DNA of 64,000 bases from Pseudoramibacter alactolyticus ATCC 23263 (GTDB lineage: Bacteria; Bacillota; Clostridia; Eubacteriales; Eubacteriaceae): positions 829,622 through 893,621 of the forward strand of contig NZ_GL622359.1 of NCBI RefSeq assembly GCF_000185505.1, read 5' to 3'. The notes under the pieces were generated by a model. The model was given only the letters and a program-made list of their open reading frames with translations. It was not told the origin of the DNA and searched no databases. Position numbers and translations under genes: made by a program. This document shows positions 27,564 through 37,353 of the stretch, piece after piece. Each line of letters begins with the position of its first letter. Within the stretch, counting starts at the first letter, position 1.

Positions 27564-30500
27564 CGTAGCTTTACCCTATCCTCGCCGAGGATTCCTTTCA
27601 ATTGATTGATTAATGCCTGATCGAACCGGATCCACAACCGCTTGTCGGCTTTAAATTTTTTTTGCTCATGCGCAAAATACAACACGACCGGAATTTCTCC
27701 CGGAAACCGCCGCAGAATCGGTTTAATCTGCTCAAGAAGACGCTTCTGGGAAAAATCATTGAATGCGAGCACCAGCGACCGGACACGCTTTGATGCGTCG
27801 GCACCGGTGTTATTGACCGACGGCGACGGTCTGCCCCCATTGCGCACCTGATCGATGGGCAGAATCTGATCGGCAATGATCGAAATATTCATTTCTTCAT
27901 TATAGTTGATGCGCCCGCGTATTAAAAGCGGTTTGTCCGATTTTAACAAAGTTCGCGAACGATCGTAAGTTCTCGGAAAGACGACCACTTCCATGCGGCC
28001 ATACAAATCTTCCAACGTCAGAAAGGCCATCTGCGCATTGGTCTTGGTCAGCTGGACCTTAAGCTGATCCACCAAGCCACCGACGGTAACCCGCCCGCCG
28101 TCAGGAATGCCTGAAGCCAACAAATCTTCGTAACTGTCCATCATGCCCGAATTGAGATTAGTCTCCGACGACAAAATCCCCACATAATGCTCAAGAGGAT
28201 GTCCCGAAACATAAAGGCCGAGCACCTCCTTCTCGCGCGCAAGTTTTTCGGCCTTGCTAAATGGCGGCGCCTCCGGAAAGGTATCTCCTTTATAAGCATT
28301 CAGTTCTCCCATATCGAGCAACGACATCTGCCCCGACAGCCGGTCCTGCTTTTCCTCGGCGACCTGCTGCACAATCAAGTCACTGCCCAGTACCATCCGC
28401 GCTCGGTCGATTCCCAAAAAATCAAAGGCGCCGGCCAAAATCAAATTCGCAGCCGCCTTCTTGTTCACGGCGTGGCTGTCTACCTTCTCGCAAAAATCCC
28501 GGAAGCCGGTGAATGCGCCTTCGGTCTGCCGCGCATTGACAATGGCTGCAATAGGTTTGTCACCCAAACCTTTAATCGCTCCCAGTCCCATGCGGACGTT
28601 CTCGCGGCCATCGGCATTGATCTCCACCGAAAATTTTCGGCGGCTGATGTTTACATCCGGCAACAGCACCCGAATGCCGCGCCGCTTGCAGTTATCGATA
28701 TATTGCGAAATTTTCTTTTCATTATCCATCACGGAGGACATGAGCGCCGCCATGAATTCTGCCGGATAATGCCGCTTGAGCCAGGCTGTCTGGTAGGCAA
28801 TGACCGCATAGGCCGCAGCGTGGGATTTATTAAAGGCATATTTGGCAAAATCCTTCATTTCTTCATAGATTCTGCGCGCCGCTGCTTCCGGAATGCCTTT
28901 GGCCACCGCACCGGGCACCACTACCTGGCCATCGGTGTCTCGTTCGCCGTGAATAAAGACTTCCCCTTCGGCGTCCATCACCTCGCTTTTCTTTTTGCTC
29001 ATGGCCCGGCGCACCAAATCGCTTCGCCCCATCGAAAAGCCAGCCAGATCCCGGAAGATTTGCATGACCTGCTCCTGATACACCATGCAGCCGTAGGTCA
29101 CGTTCAGAATAGGGCGCAGCGCCTCATGGGTATAAGCGATGTGTTCCGGATCTTTTTTATTGGCAATGTAGCGCGGAATCTGATCCATCGGCCCCGGCCG
29201 ATAAAGCGAGATGCCGGCGATGATGTCTTCAAAGGTCTGAGGCTGAAGCTCGCGCATAAAGGCAATCATCCCCCGACTTTCCAATTGGAAAACGCCCAGG
29301 CAATCACCGGAAGCAATCATCTCGTAAACACCGGCATCGTGCATATCAATGTGATCAATATCCACCGCAATCCCCCGGGATTCCTGAATATTGGCCACCG
29401 CATCAGCAATGACGGTCAACGTGCGCAAGCCCAGAAAGTCCATCTTGATCAAGCCCAGATCTTCCAAAAGGTTCATGGTGTACTGAGTCGTAATGGCATC
29501 CCCGTTGCGATAAAGGGGAACGTATTCCGTCAACGGCGCATCGGAAATGACAACGCCGGCCGCATGGGTGGATGCGTGTCGGGCAAGCCCCTCCATCTTT
29601 TCCGACATGGCAAGCAGCCGCCTGACCTCGGCATCACTGTCCGCCATCTGCTTGAGATCGGGATTTTCTTCAATGGCTTCGTGAATGCTCACGCTCTGGC
29701 CGGGACGCATCGGGATTTCTTTAGCGACTTTATCCACCTGTGCATAGGGAATGCCCAGCACGCGACCCACGTCCCGAACGGCGCCGCGGGCCGCCATGGT
29801 CCCAAAGGTGATGATCTGCGCCACCCGGTCCTTTCCATATTTGCGAATAACATAGTCAATTACTTCCTGGCGCCGTTCATAACAAAAATCGCAGTCGATA
29901 TCCGGCATGGTCACGCGTTCCGGATTCAGAAAGCGCTCGAAGAGCAAATTATACTGCAGCGGGTCCAAGGTGGTGATATCAAGGGCATAGGCCGCCAAAG
30001 AGCCGGCGGCGCTGCCGCGGCCCGGTCCCACAGGAATATTGTGGGTTTTCGCATAATGGATAAAATCCCAGACCACCAAAAAATAATCGTCGAACCCCAT
30101 CGTATGAATGGTTTTTAATTCATAATCCATGCGCTCGCGAATTTCCGGCGTAATCGTATCGTAGCGTTTGGCAAGACCGGCTTCACAAAGGTGACGCACA
30201 TAATCACCCGCCTCGGTATAGCCTTCCGGCAGTTCAAACTTCGGCAGATGAGCGCTTTCCAAATCGAAGGTGACATGGCAGCGATCGGCGATTTTCTGAG
30301 TGTTGGCCAAAGCTTCAGGATGATCCGGGAACATGGCCGCCATTTCCTCCGGTGACTTCAGATAAAACTGATCGTTGGCATAACGCATCCGATCGGTCTC
30401 ATCCACCGTCGATCCGGTTCCAATGCACAGCAAAACATCGTGCGCTTCATAATCATCCTGACGCACGTAGTGGCAATCATTGGTCGCTGCAAGCCCGATA

Positions 30501-31096
30501 CCGTATTTATCGGCCAGATGAAAGAGAAATTCCCGAACCTTAGCCTCCTTCGACAGGCGGTGATCCTGAATCTCTAAAAAAAAGTGATCCTTGCCGAAAA
30601 TATCAATATAAGTTTCGCAGAGCGCTTCAGCCCTGGCTGGCTGTTCCTCCAAAACCGCCCGGGGAATTTCGCCGGCGATACAGGCTGACAGACAGATAAT
30701 CCCTTCGCGATAACGCCGCAGTGTATCGTGGTCGATGCGCGGCTTATAATAAAAACCATCGATAAAGCCCTTGGAGACAATTTTAGACAGATTGCGGTAG
30801 CCTTCGTTATTTTCTGCCAGTAAAATCAGATGATACGGCCGGCTGTCCTTCCCCGCTTCTTTATCCAACAATGTTCGCGGCGCCACATAAACTTCACAGC
30901 CGATAATCGGATTGATTCCCCGGGCCACACAGGCTTTATAAAACTCAATCCCGCCGAACAGCACCCCGTGATCCGTCAGTGCCAACGCATTCATGCCCAT
31001 TTCTTTCGCCGTTTGGACGTAATCCGAAATTCGGCCAAAACCGTCCAATAAACTATATTCCGAGTGAACGTGCAAATGGGTAAAGGAAATGGTCAT
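27560..31096 (-). CDS. dnaE: DNA polymerase III alpha subunit DnaE
   Basis: Replicative DNA polymerase of the DnaE type, 1178 residues. The N-terminal PHP domain starts THLHVHSEYSLLDG. The palm has GPGRGSAAGSLAAYAL and PDIDCDF with catalytic Asp residues. The helix-hairpin-helix and OB-fold regions follow (GRINYNEEMNISIIADQ). Firmicutes usually also have PolC; that gene is not here. The gene heads the dnaE-pfkA-pyk operon, with AGGAGG before ATG and a promoter inside the end of the upstream vanZ-like gene. Confidence 0.97.
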   Translation of the reverse strand: MTISFTHLHVHSEYSLLDGFGRISDYVQTAKEMGMNALALTDHGVLFGGIEFYKACVARGINPIIGCEVYVAPRTLLDKEAGKDSRPYHLILLAENNEGYRNLSKIVSKGFIDGFYYKPRIDHDTLRRYREGIICLSACIAGEIPRAVLEEQPARAEALCETYIDIFGKDHFFLEIQDHRLSKEAKVREFLFHLADKYGIGLAATNDCHYVRQDDYEAHDVLLCIGTGSTVDETDRMRYANDQFYLKSPEEMAAMFPDHPEALANTQKIADRCHVTFDLESAHLPKFELPEGYTEAGDYVRHLCEAGLAKRYDTITPEIRERMDYELKTIHTMGFDDYFLVVWDFIHYAKTHNIPVGPGRGSAAGSLAAYALDITTLDPLQYNLLFERFLNPERVTMPDIDCDFCYERRQEVIDYVIRKYGKDRVAQIITFGTMAARGAVRDVGRVLGIPYAQVDKVAKEIPMRPGQSVSIHEAIEENPDLKQMADSDAEVRRLLAMSEKMEGLARHASTHAAGVVISDAPLTEYVPLYRNGDAITTQYTMNLLEDLGLIKMDFLGLRTLTVIADAVANIQESRGIAVDIDHIDMHDAGVYEMIASGDCLGVFQLESRGMIAFMRELQPQTFEDIIAGISLYRPGPMDQIPRYIANKKDPEHIAYTHEALRPILNVTYGCMVYQEQVMQIFRDLAGFSMGRSDLVRRAMSKKKSEVMDAEGEVFIHGERDTDGQVVVPGAVAKGIPEAAARRIYEEMKDFAKYAFNKSHAAAYAVIAYQTAWLKRHYPAEFMAALMSSVMDNEKKISQYIDNCKRRGIRVLLPDVNISRRKFSVEINADGRENVRMGLGAIKGLGDKPIAAIVNARQTEGAFTGFRDFCEKVDSHAVNKKAAANLILAGAFDFLGIDRARMVLGSDLIVQQVAEEKQDRLSGQMSLLDMGELNAYKGDTFPEAPPFSKAEKLAREKEVLGLYVSGHPLEHYVGILSSETNLNSGMMDSYEDLLASGIPDGGRVTVGGLVDQLKVQLTKTNAQMAFLTLEDLYGRMEVVVFPRTYDRSRTLLKSDKPLLIRGRINYNEEMNISIIADQILPIDQVRNGGRPSPSVNNTGADASKRVRSLVLAFNDFSQKRLLEQIKPILRRFPGEIPVVLYFAHEQKKFKADKRLWIRFDQALINQLKGILGEDRVKLR

Positions 31097-31127
31097 TCTG
31101 GCGCCTCCTGTTTAAAAAGTTGCTCCT

Positions 31128-31155
31128 ATTATACCACAATCTCTCAATCCTTCAA
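31128..31155 (-). promoter_or_regulatory. Promoter for dnaE-pfkA-pyk
   Basis: Minus-strand TTGAAG, 16-base spacer, TATAAT, with TG just before the -10. The -35 lies inside the last codons of the vanZ-like gene. Confidence 0.65.
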
Positions 31156-31647
31156 GAAAAAGTCCCGGCCGGTCGAATTTGTTCCCGAATGCCATTTGTC
31201 GCGCGTTCGGCTTGCTCGCCGCGCACGCCATCTGCTTACCCACCAACATAAAGCAAGTCCCGCAATCACACCGGCACTGTCGATAAGAACATCCTTGAGC
31301 TGTCCGGCGCGGCCGGCAACCAGCAACTGGTGAGCTTCATCTGTCATGGCATAAACCACTGCTATGACTGCCGAACGCCAAAGCCGGCGCTTCAACAACG
31401 TTTGGAAGCCAAAACTGTTAAAGAGCAGAATGGCCAAAATCGCGTACTCCGTCATGTGCGCGCCCTTGCGGATAATGAGCACTATCGTCTGCGCTGACAA
31501 CTCTTTTCCGCCCGGCAATCCCGCGATAAGCCAGTGCGCTATCGACGAACTCAGCGCACCTGAATGACTGCCGTCCTGAGCACTAAAGCTGAAAATTACC
31601 GCCATCCAAATAAGACTGGCTATTCTGAAAAAATATCGCCTTCGCAT
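31144..31647 (-). CDS. VanZ-like family membrane protein
   Basis: A 167-residue protein with about four membrane helices and the family's polar signatures: FSAQDGSHS after the first helix, RKGAHMTEYAIL in the second and TDEAHQLLVAGRAGQLKDVLID between the third and fourth. In enterococcal VanZ this fold gives low-level teicoplanin resistance; for chromosomal homologues the role is unknown. A basic C-terminal tail (SRWRARRASRTRDK) lies in the cytoplasm. No van genes are nearby, so a resistance role is not implied. Confidence 0.85.
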   Translation of the reverse strand: MRRRYFFRIASLIWMAVIFSFSAQDGSHSGALSSSIAHWLIAGLPGGKELSAQTIVLIIRKGAHMTEYAILAILLFNSFGFQTLLKRRLWRSAVIAVVYAMTDEAHQLLVAGRAGQLKDVLIDSAGVIAGLALCWWVSRWRARRASRTRDKWHSGTNSTGRDFFLKD

Positions 31648-31810
31648 GTATTCCCCCTGATCCTTTAAAATGATGCCTGTTATTTTAGCATATTTATCGA
31701 AACAAACCCTTTGCTCATTTTTTTAAAGCCGCCACTATGTGATTGCGTTTCCTAAAAAAGCGCAAGCAAAAACCAGTCGCGCATCTAATACGTGGTTTTC
31801 TTCACAACAA

Positions 31811-31833
31811 TAAAAAACCGGCCGGTGGCCGGA
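31811..31833 (-). terminator. Terminator of the nonribosomal peptide operon
   Basis: Minus-strand CCGGCC-ACC-GGCCGG followed by T6, directly after the stop of the SagB-type gene. It marks the 3' end of the nine-gene operon. Confidence 0.85.
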
Positions 31834-31838
31834 TCATT

Positions 31839-32834
31839 TTAAGTTTGGCACGGAACGCCAAACTCCATGCAAAACAAATACTTTTGTTCCGGACGAAGCG
31901 CCAAATAGGTTTCTGCCGCCGAAGCCTTCATCTCGCCGATACAGCAACTGCCCAATCCCAGGGCCGCCGCCATTTGTGTGAGGGTGCCCGCGAGAATCCC
32001 CGCATCTAAAATTCCATAAAAATAGGCACGATCTCCATATTTGGGCGTCGCAATCGCCGAATTATACACCATGAACAGCGTAAAAGCAGACGATTCAAAA
32101 ATCGGTTTGTTCAAAAAGAAATGCGCATTCACCGTGAACCTTGAAGGCGGCGCCTGCCGCAGCAGCCGCCCGTGTTTGGCATCCACCCCGTAAAGGCCGC
32201 CCAGCACCTGCTCCACGCGATTGTCCTTGACCAGACAGTAAATGTCCAACGGGTACAAACCGCCGGCACTGGGATAGGCACAGTGCCGAAACGGCGATGT
32301 CCTTGCCGGCATCTGGCGCATCACGGCCATGCATTGGTCAAAATGCGCCCGGGAAACGAATGACTGTGTGTCAAATTGCCGGCAGCTTTCCCGCTCGCGG
32401 TAAACCCGCGGCAATATCGCCGATGAAAAATCCACGGCCTCGGCATTATCCGCCCCGATCCACTCCCGGTCCAATTGCTTGCGCCGGTAAGCGGCCACAT
32501 AGTCTGCATTCTGAAAATGCGTCTGCGCGCCGTCTGGATCCTCCGGCATCAATGCCGCCTGGCCGTAAAAAATCTCGTCAATGGTTTGTACTTCTCCAAT
32601 GAGAATGCGCAGGCTCTCCAGCTTGACGATAAAGCGCTTCAGCCTGATGGGGTTAAACTCCCGGTAGGACTGAAGCAATTGCTCCCGTTCAATGCCTGAC
32701 TGTGTCCAAAAATAAAATTCCGGAAATAAAATGACGTAGCTCTCGGAAAAATAATACTGAGCGATGCGCAGTTTGCCATCTTCACAGATGGCCCAGTGCA
32801 CGCCCGGCGCCCAATACAGCCGTTTTGTTTCCAT
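31839..32834 (-). CDS. SagB-type flavin oxidoreductase (azoline oxidase-like)
   Basis: Nitroreductase-fold FMN enzyme of the SagB/ThcOx class, which oxidizes thiazolines or oxazolines to thiazoles or oxazoles. The C-terminal half shows RESCRQFD, CAYPSAGGLYPLDIY and GILDAGILAGTLTQMAAALGLGSCCIGEM, the typical FMN and dimer segments; the N-terminal 130 residues form the extra domain seen in SagB proteins. I start at METKRLYW with GGGAGG upstream, inside the tail of the thioesterase gene. No YcaO cyclodehydratase is in the operon, so the expected azoline source is the Cy domain of the synthetase. That link is inference. Confidence 0.82.
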   Translation of the reverse strand: METKRLYWAPGVHWAICEDGKLRIAQYYFSESYVILFPEFYFWTQSGIEREQLLQSYREFNPIRLKRFIVKLESLRILIGEVQTIDEIFYGQAALMPEDPDGAQTHFQNADYVAAYRRKQLDREWIGADNAEAVDFSSAILPRVYRERESCRQFDTQSFVSRAHFDQCMAVMRQMPARTSPFRHCAYPSAGGLYPLDIYCLVKDNRVEQVLGGLYGVDAKHGRLLRQAPPSRFTVNAHFFLNKPIFESSAFTLFMVYNSAIATPKYGDRAYFYGILDAGILAGTLTQMAAALGLGSCCIGEMKASAAETYLALRPEQKYLFCMEFGVPCQT

Positions 32835-33585
32835 GAACGCAGTCCTCCCTTTCTTCACCAAACGGCGGATCGCAGACCGCCAAGATTTCGCCGATTGCTT
32901 TCTCTACTGAGCGCAGATGCTCAAAAAGATAAAAGTGACCGCCGGCAAATGCCCGCACGTTGATTGGGCGCGCGCTCACCTGCTGCCAGTCCGACAATTT
33001 GTTCCACGCGATCTCCGGATCCGACACACCGTAAAACACGTGGACCGGCGCCTGCATTTTTTGGCAGTCCGCACCTTTCGCCGGTTCATAGGCATCTAAA
33101 AGCGCCATATCCGCACGCACCGGCGCCAGAAAAAAAGACAAATAGTCCGGGTGTTCCAAAATTATCGGCGGTATTCCACCCAGCGCCTTAAGATACGCAA
33201 TGAACTGCTCATCATTTTTTTCACTGTGATGGCTGTTGCTGTTAAACGGAGTCGTCTGCCCCGACGCGATGACGGCCCGCACATCGAAGCCCGGCGATGC
33301 TTCCAGGCGCTTCGCCACTTCCAAGGCGGCAAAGGCCCCCATGCTGTGACCAAACAAAACCGTCGCCTGCGTTTCACCTTTATTCTCCGCAAGAATTTCC
33401 CCCGTGAGCACATCGGTGAGCGCCGCCATCGTGCGCATACAGGGCTCTCGGTGCTTGCGCCCTCTTCCGGGGTATTCGCACAAGTTTACCGTCAATCCCG
33501 GCAGCGCCGCCTCCAATCTTTTGAGCCCATAATAAGCATTCGCACTCCCCCCGGCGTGGGGGAAACAATACAAGGTAAGCGCCAT
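32782..33585 (-). CDS. Type II thioesterase of the NRPS operon (Ser type)
   Basis: Alpha/beta-hydrolase of the GrsT/SrfAD class, which clears misprimed carrier proteins or releases product. CFPHAGGSANAY is the family opening; the nucleophile elbow is FGHSMGAFAALE with Ser81, the acid is in GVSDPEIAW, and the His in FAGGHFYLFEH. It has 267 residues, about 20 more than usual, because the C-terminal tail runs past the start of the next gene by 53 bases. It starts one base after the permease stop. Confidence 0.9.
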   Translation of the reverse strand: MALTLYCFPHAGGSANAYYGLKRLEAALPGLTVNLCEYPGRGRKHREPCMRTMAALTDVLTGEILAENKGETQATVLFGHSMGAFAALEVAKRLEASPGFDVRAVIASGQTTPFNSNSHHSEKNDEQFIAYLKALGGIPPIILEHPDYLSFFLAPVRADMALLDAYEPAKGADCQKMQAPVHVFYGVSDPEIAWNKLSDWQQVSARPINVRAFAGGHFYLFEHLRSVEKAIGEILAVCDPPFGEEREDCVHGNKTAVLGAGRALGHL

Positions 33586-33586
33586 T

Positions 33587-35824
33587 TCATTCCCTTTCTT
33601 TCAGAACGGCCACTGCCTGGGTTTCCTTCCATCGCAGATAGCGGGACAAGGCCGCCATGACCAGCGCATACACCGAGCAGGCAAACCCCATGACCATCAG
33701 GTAGTGCCGCGGCTGATAGGTCAAATCGAGGCCGACCGAAACATGCGCCACAAACAGGGGCCACAAAGCATCCATAATCGCTTTTCCCGCAAAGGTCGAT
33801 ACCGTCAATGCCGTCGCGAAAATAGGCAAATCGCACAGCATGTACAATTTGCGGATTTCCCGGTGCGAATAACCGAATATGCGCATCAGTGAAATCGAAA
33901 ATTCGGACCGGTCCAGAATAAACTTCATCATCAGATAAACGATCGCCACGAAGATCACCATGGCAATGACCGTCGTCATCGCGGACAAGGGCCGCATGTT
34001 TTTCTGCAGGGTGGCCGCAAAATCCCGGATATCCTGCCGGCTCATCCGGGAAGCCACGACGGCATGATCCAAATGCAGCGGTTTTTTTGAAAAAAGCACA
34101 TTATAAGCACCCGGACTCTGCCCTTCCTTTTTCAGCAAGGTCTGTTTATCCATGAACACCGTTGTCCCGATGGAATACGAGCCCACATCAGCGATTCGAT
34201 AGCGCACCTTGTCATCGGTCGTTTCATCCTTTAAAGTCAGCGTGTCGCCGGCTTTTGTCTGCGTTTTAATCGCCACGGAAGAAGACGCGATCACCTTCTG
34301 GCCTTTGACCGTGTGAATTTGCTTGAAGTAACTGCTCTTCCGATCGATGCCCAGCACCGTAACCTCGATATGCGATCCGTCTGCCGCGTCACAGCTGTAA
34401 ATTTTGGCATAAGCCGCCTCGCTGCCTTTTGGCTGCGTCTTTGGCTGCCGTTTTAAAATATACATGTAGCGATAGGTGCAGTCCCTGCGATTCTGAACGG
34501 CCAGATTTTGCACACAAACCTGTATGTTCATTGCCATCATCAAAAGCAAAACCGAGAGAAAAACGCCGACAATCATGGCGATACGGCATTTATATTCCCG
34601 CAGCAGCTGACGGATCATAAACCGCGTGTTAAAATCGAATCGCTTGAGCGGCAGACCTGACGTTTTAACGATTTTCCGCTGGTGCCGCAGCAGTTCAAGG
34701 GGACTGCGCGCCAGTTTGCGATTTAAGAGAATGCCATTGACCGCCACGATGATCAGTGGCGGCACGAAGATTCCGTAGACAATCAAATACCGGGAGTAAA
34801 CGGTCGGCAGCAGGGGCAGAGAATAATAGCCCGTCGTCGTCGACAACTGCAGACCGATGCCCGCATTGGAGAAGCCGAGCAAGGTGCCGGCGATTCCTGC
34901 AAGCGCGGTCACGATCAGCGGCAGCGTCAAATAATGGCAAACCATCGTTTTCCGGTTAACGCCCATGGCGAAGAGCGCGCCGATGACCGCACTTTCTTTG
35001 TCAACGGCATTGGCCTGGAAAATCGAAATCACAAAACCGATCAATGTCAGCAAAATCACCCCGCCGACAATGCCGGACACGCGATTCATCGAAAGATCCT
35101 CCACCGCCTCGCCGATTCGCGCGTTGTTCTCAGCCCTGGTCTGGGACAGCACCACCGTCCCGTTGTCCGTGAACAGCCGTTTCACGCTCCGATCGGAAAG
35201 CTTTCCGTGCCTGCGGTAAGCATAAATAAAACTTTGAGCAGAAAGCGCTCGGCGGGTTGCCAATAATTTTTCATAGCCTTCCTTTGTCAAAAAGGCCGTG
35301 CCGAAATTTTTGCTGTCGGCGCTGACGTCGCTCAAATTTTTCAGCGGAGTTTCGTAATCCGGCGAGCAGCCAACGCCGACAAGCCTGAACGTCTCACCGG
35401 CCAACGTCACGTCATCTCCCACGCGCCAGCCGCGCGCTTCGCTAAAATGCCGCTCTAAAAAAATCTCATCCGATCGGCGCGGCAGCCGGCCCTTCGTCGC
35501 CGTTATCTTGTTGATCTGGCGGCGCTTGACAAACGTGCGAACCGTCGCCTTCCCGCGTTTAAAATCCAGATACCGCTGATCCTCGACGCTCACCCCGGCA
35601 GCCTTCAGCGCCTTTATGGCCTGATCACCGACAGGTATCAGGGCCGTGATTTCGCCGTCTTCCGCGTGAACCTTTCGGGCATTCGCCCGCATGCGCAGAT
35701 CCACCGTGTCCGCCGAAGCAATCATTGAAACGATAAAATACATGCCCAGCGCAATAAGCACAAACAAGGCAAGGTAAGCCGGCAAATGCTGCCTGAAATT
35801 TCTAAAAATACGTTTTTTTAACAC
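33587..35824 (-). CDS. FtsX-like ABC transporter permease of the NRPS operon
   Basis: Membrane part of a MacB/FtsX-type ABC transporter. An N-terminal helix (about 15-38) precedes a large extracellular domain (about 40-245), then three helices, a second long helix region and another extracellular loop (about 440-610) and three C-terminal helices. This two-FtsX-domain layout is the 745-residue single-chain form. With the ATPase it probably exports the peptide product or confers self-resistance; the substrate is inferred from operon position only. Confidence 0.87.
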   Translation of the reverse strand: MLKKRIFRNFRQHLPAYLALFVLIALGMYFIVSMIASADTVDLRMRANARKVHAEDGEITALIPVGDQAIKALKAAGVSVEDQRYLDFKRGKATVRTFVKRRQINKITATKGRLPRRSDEIFLERHFSEARGWRVGDDVTLAGETFRLVGVGCSPDYETPLKNLSDVSADSKNFGTAFLTKEGYEKLLATRRALSAQSFIYAYRRHGKLSDRSVKRLFTDNGTVVLSQTRAENNARIGEAVEDLSMNRVSGIVGGVILLTLIGFVISIFQANAVDKESAVIGALFAMGVNRKTMVCHYLTLPLIVTALAGIAGTLLGFSNAGIGLQLSTTTGYYSLPLLPTVYSRYLIVYGIFVPPLIIVAVNGILLNRKLARSPLELLRHQRKIVKTSGLPLKRFDFNTRFMIRQLLREYKCRIAMIVGVFLSVLLLMMAMNIQVCVQNLAVQNRRDCTYRYMYILKRQPKTQPKGSEAAYAKIYSCDAADGSHIEVTVLGIDRKSSYFKQIHTVKGQKVIASSSVAIKTQTKAGDTLTLKDETTDDKVRYRIADVGSYSIGTTVFMDKQTLLKKEGQSPGAYNVLFSKKPLHLDHAVVASRMSRQDIRDFAATLQKNMRPLSAMTTVIAMVIFVAIVYLMMKFILDRSEFSISLMRIFGYSHREIRKLYMLCDLPIFATALTVSTFAGKAIMDALWPLFVAHVSVGLDLTYQPRHYLMVMGFACSVYALVMAALSRYLRWKETQAVAVLKERE

Positions 35825-35836
35825 GCCGCTGCCTCA

Positions 35837-36580
35837 CTACCATTCCAACTCGCTGGCGGCCAGAGGATGATCATGATACAATTCTTTGGCTATCTTTCCA
35901 TCCCGGATCTCCACCACATGATCGGCCATTTCCCCAATGGCCACATTGTGCGTGACGATGATGATCGTGGTGCCATATGCCTGATGCACGCGGGTTAAAA
36001 GCCCCAGCATCTCTTTTGAAATCGTGTAATCCAGGGCCCCTGTCGGCTCGTCACAGAGAAGCAGCCTGGGATTTTTGATCAGTGCCCGGGCGATGGCGCA
36101 GCGCTGCTGCTGTCCGCCGGAGAGCTGCGCCGGGAACAGATCCCGCTGATCCTCGAGCTCCAAGGTCGCCAGCAGCGATTCAAGATTTAAAGGCTGCGGC
36201 GAAAGATTTTGACATACCGCAATGTTCTCTGCTACGGTCAGGTCCGGAATCAAATTGTAAAACTGAAATACAAACCCCAGCGCATCGCGGCGGTACACCG
36301 ACAGCTCATCGCCGTTCATCTGCTCCAGATGGGCGCCGTCAACCACGACCTGCCCGCCATCCACACGGTCCAGAGCGCCAATAATATTAAGCAAGGTCGA
36401 TTTTCCGGATCCAGAGGGCCCGAAGATCACACAGATTTCACCTGCTTCAATCTGAAGTGACAGCGCCTTTAAAACTTCGTTGCGGTTTTCCGCCGTGCCG
36501 TAGCCTTTTTTGATGTTTTTTAATTCAACCAGCATTTTTTCTCTTTTCTTTTTTATGTTTTCTTCATTTTCTTTGCTCAT
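35837..36580 (-). CDS. ABC transporter ATPase of the NRPS operon
   Basis: LolD/MacB-type ATP-binding protein. Walker A is GPSGSGKST, the Q-loop is VFQFYNL, the signature LSGGQQQR, Walker [14 protein letters not shown], then the switch His in IIVTHN. Two starts are possible: MSKENEEN with GGGAAG upstream, given here, or the inner [13 protein letters not shown], which matches the family's usual N-terminus. Length is 247 or 232. The stop TAG is directly followed by TGA. It is 12 bases before the permease gene, its clear partner. Confidence 0.93.
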   Translation of the reverse strand: MSKENEENIKKKREKMLVELKNIKKGYGTAENRNEVLKALSLQIEAGEICVIFGPSGSGKSTLLNIIGALDRVDGGQVVVDGAHLEQMNGDELSVYRRDALGFVFQFYNLIPDLTVAENIAVCQNLSPQPLNLESLLATLELEDQRDLFPAQLSGGQQQRCAIARALIKNPRLLLCDEPTGALDYTISKEMLGLLTRVHQAYGTTIIIVTHNVAIGEMADHVVEIRDGKIAKELYHDHPLAASELEW

Positions 36581-36606
36581 TCTGTCTTCCCGGCCGGATC
36601 ATGTCA

Positions 36607-37353
36607 TTATCTTTCAAGCATGGCGCACATCTTTTGTGCAATGACCCTTGCATTTTCTGCCAGAAAATAATGGTCGCCGTGCACGGTAAGGGTTTCACGC
36701 GGCCCGAGAATGTACGCTTGCCATTCTGCCAAATCCTCTGCAGGCGCCAGCGAATCCTCATCCGCCTGCACGCAAAGCAGCGGACAGTCGATTTTAAAAT
36801 CGGCCGGATAACGGTATTTGCCCAGCAATCGCATATCCGCTTTTAAAATCGGAAAATAATAGTTCATAAAGGCCGGCATTTTAACAGCGGCTTCATCGAT
36901 GCGCCCGGATTCCAGAAGAAAGGTCAGCAGATCCGCATCCGACATTGCCGCCACATCGGCACCGATGGCCTGATTATCAGGCGGCGTACTCCCTGAGGCC
37001 ACGAACAGTCGCGGTGTTTTCCCCTGTGCTTTTAAACAGCGCGCCGCTTCATAGGCGATCAGCCCGCCGGTGCATTGCCCGAAGAGAACCGCCGGCTTCT
37101 CAAAAACCTGTGCGTTTTCCTCGACCAAAGACGCAGCCAAAGCTTCGACGCTCTCGGGCATCATCTCGGCCATACGCCGTTCCCGCAGCGGATAAAGCAC
37201 CGGATAAATGCCGTACGCCTCTGGGAAAAGGCCTTTCCATTCGCTGAACTGACTCGCCGTTCCTCCGGCAAAAGGGAAACAGACGATATTAACCGCTGCC
37301 GATTCCCGCGGTGCGCCGTGGGCAAACCACGGCGTTAATGATGTTTTTGCCAT
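36607..37353 (-). CDS. Type II thioesterase-like hydrolase with Cys nucleophile
   Basis: GrsT/SrfAD-family alpha/beta hydrolase, 248 residues, with CFPFAGGTASQFSEW at the start. The nucleophile elbow reads VLFGQCTGGLIAYEA: Cys94 stands where Ser is usual. The acid is in VQADEDSLAP and the His in VHGDHYFLAEN, so the triad is otherwise complete. Cys thioesterases are known in a few NRPS pathways, where they favour acyl transfer or strained ring closure over hydrolysis. The gene starts at the stop of the carrier-condensation gene (TAATG). It may be the release enzyme; that is inference. Confidence 0.88.
   Translation of the reverse strand: MAKTSLTPWFAHGAPRESAAVNIVCFPFAGGTASQFSEWKGLFPEAYGIYPVLYPLRERRMAEMMPESVEALAASLVEENAQVFEKPAVLFGQCTGGLIAYEAARCLKAQGKTPRLFVASGSTPPDNQAIGADVAAMSDADLLTFLLESGRIDEAAVKMPAFMNYYFPILKADMRLLGKYRYPADFKIDCPLLCVQADEDSLAPAEDLAEWQAYILGPRETLTVHGDHYFLAENARVIAQKMCAMLER

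Noticed and set aside
28187..30118. 643-codon plus-strand open frame over dnaE
   Set aside because: Composition shadow of the dnaE coding strand; residues are His/Arg/Gly-rich with no family match.
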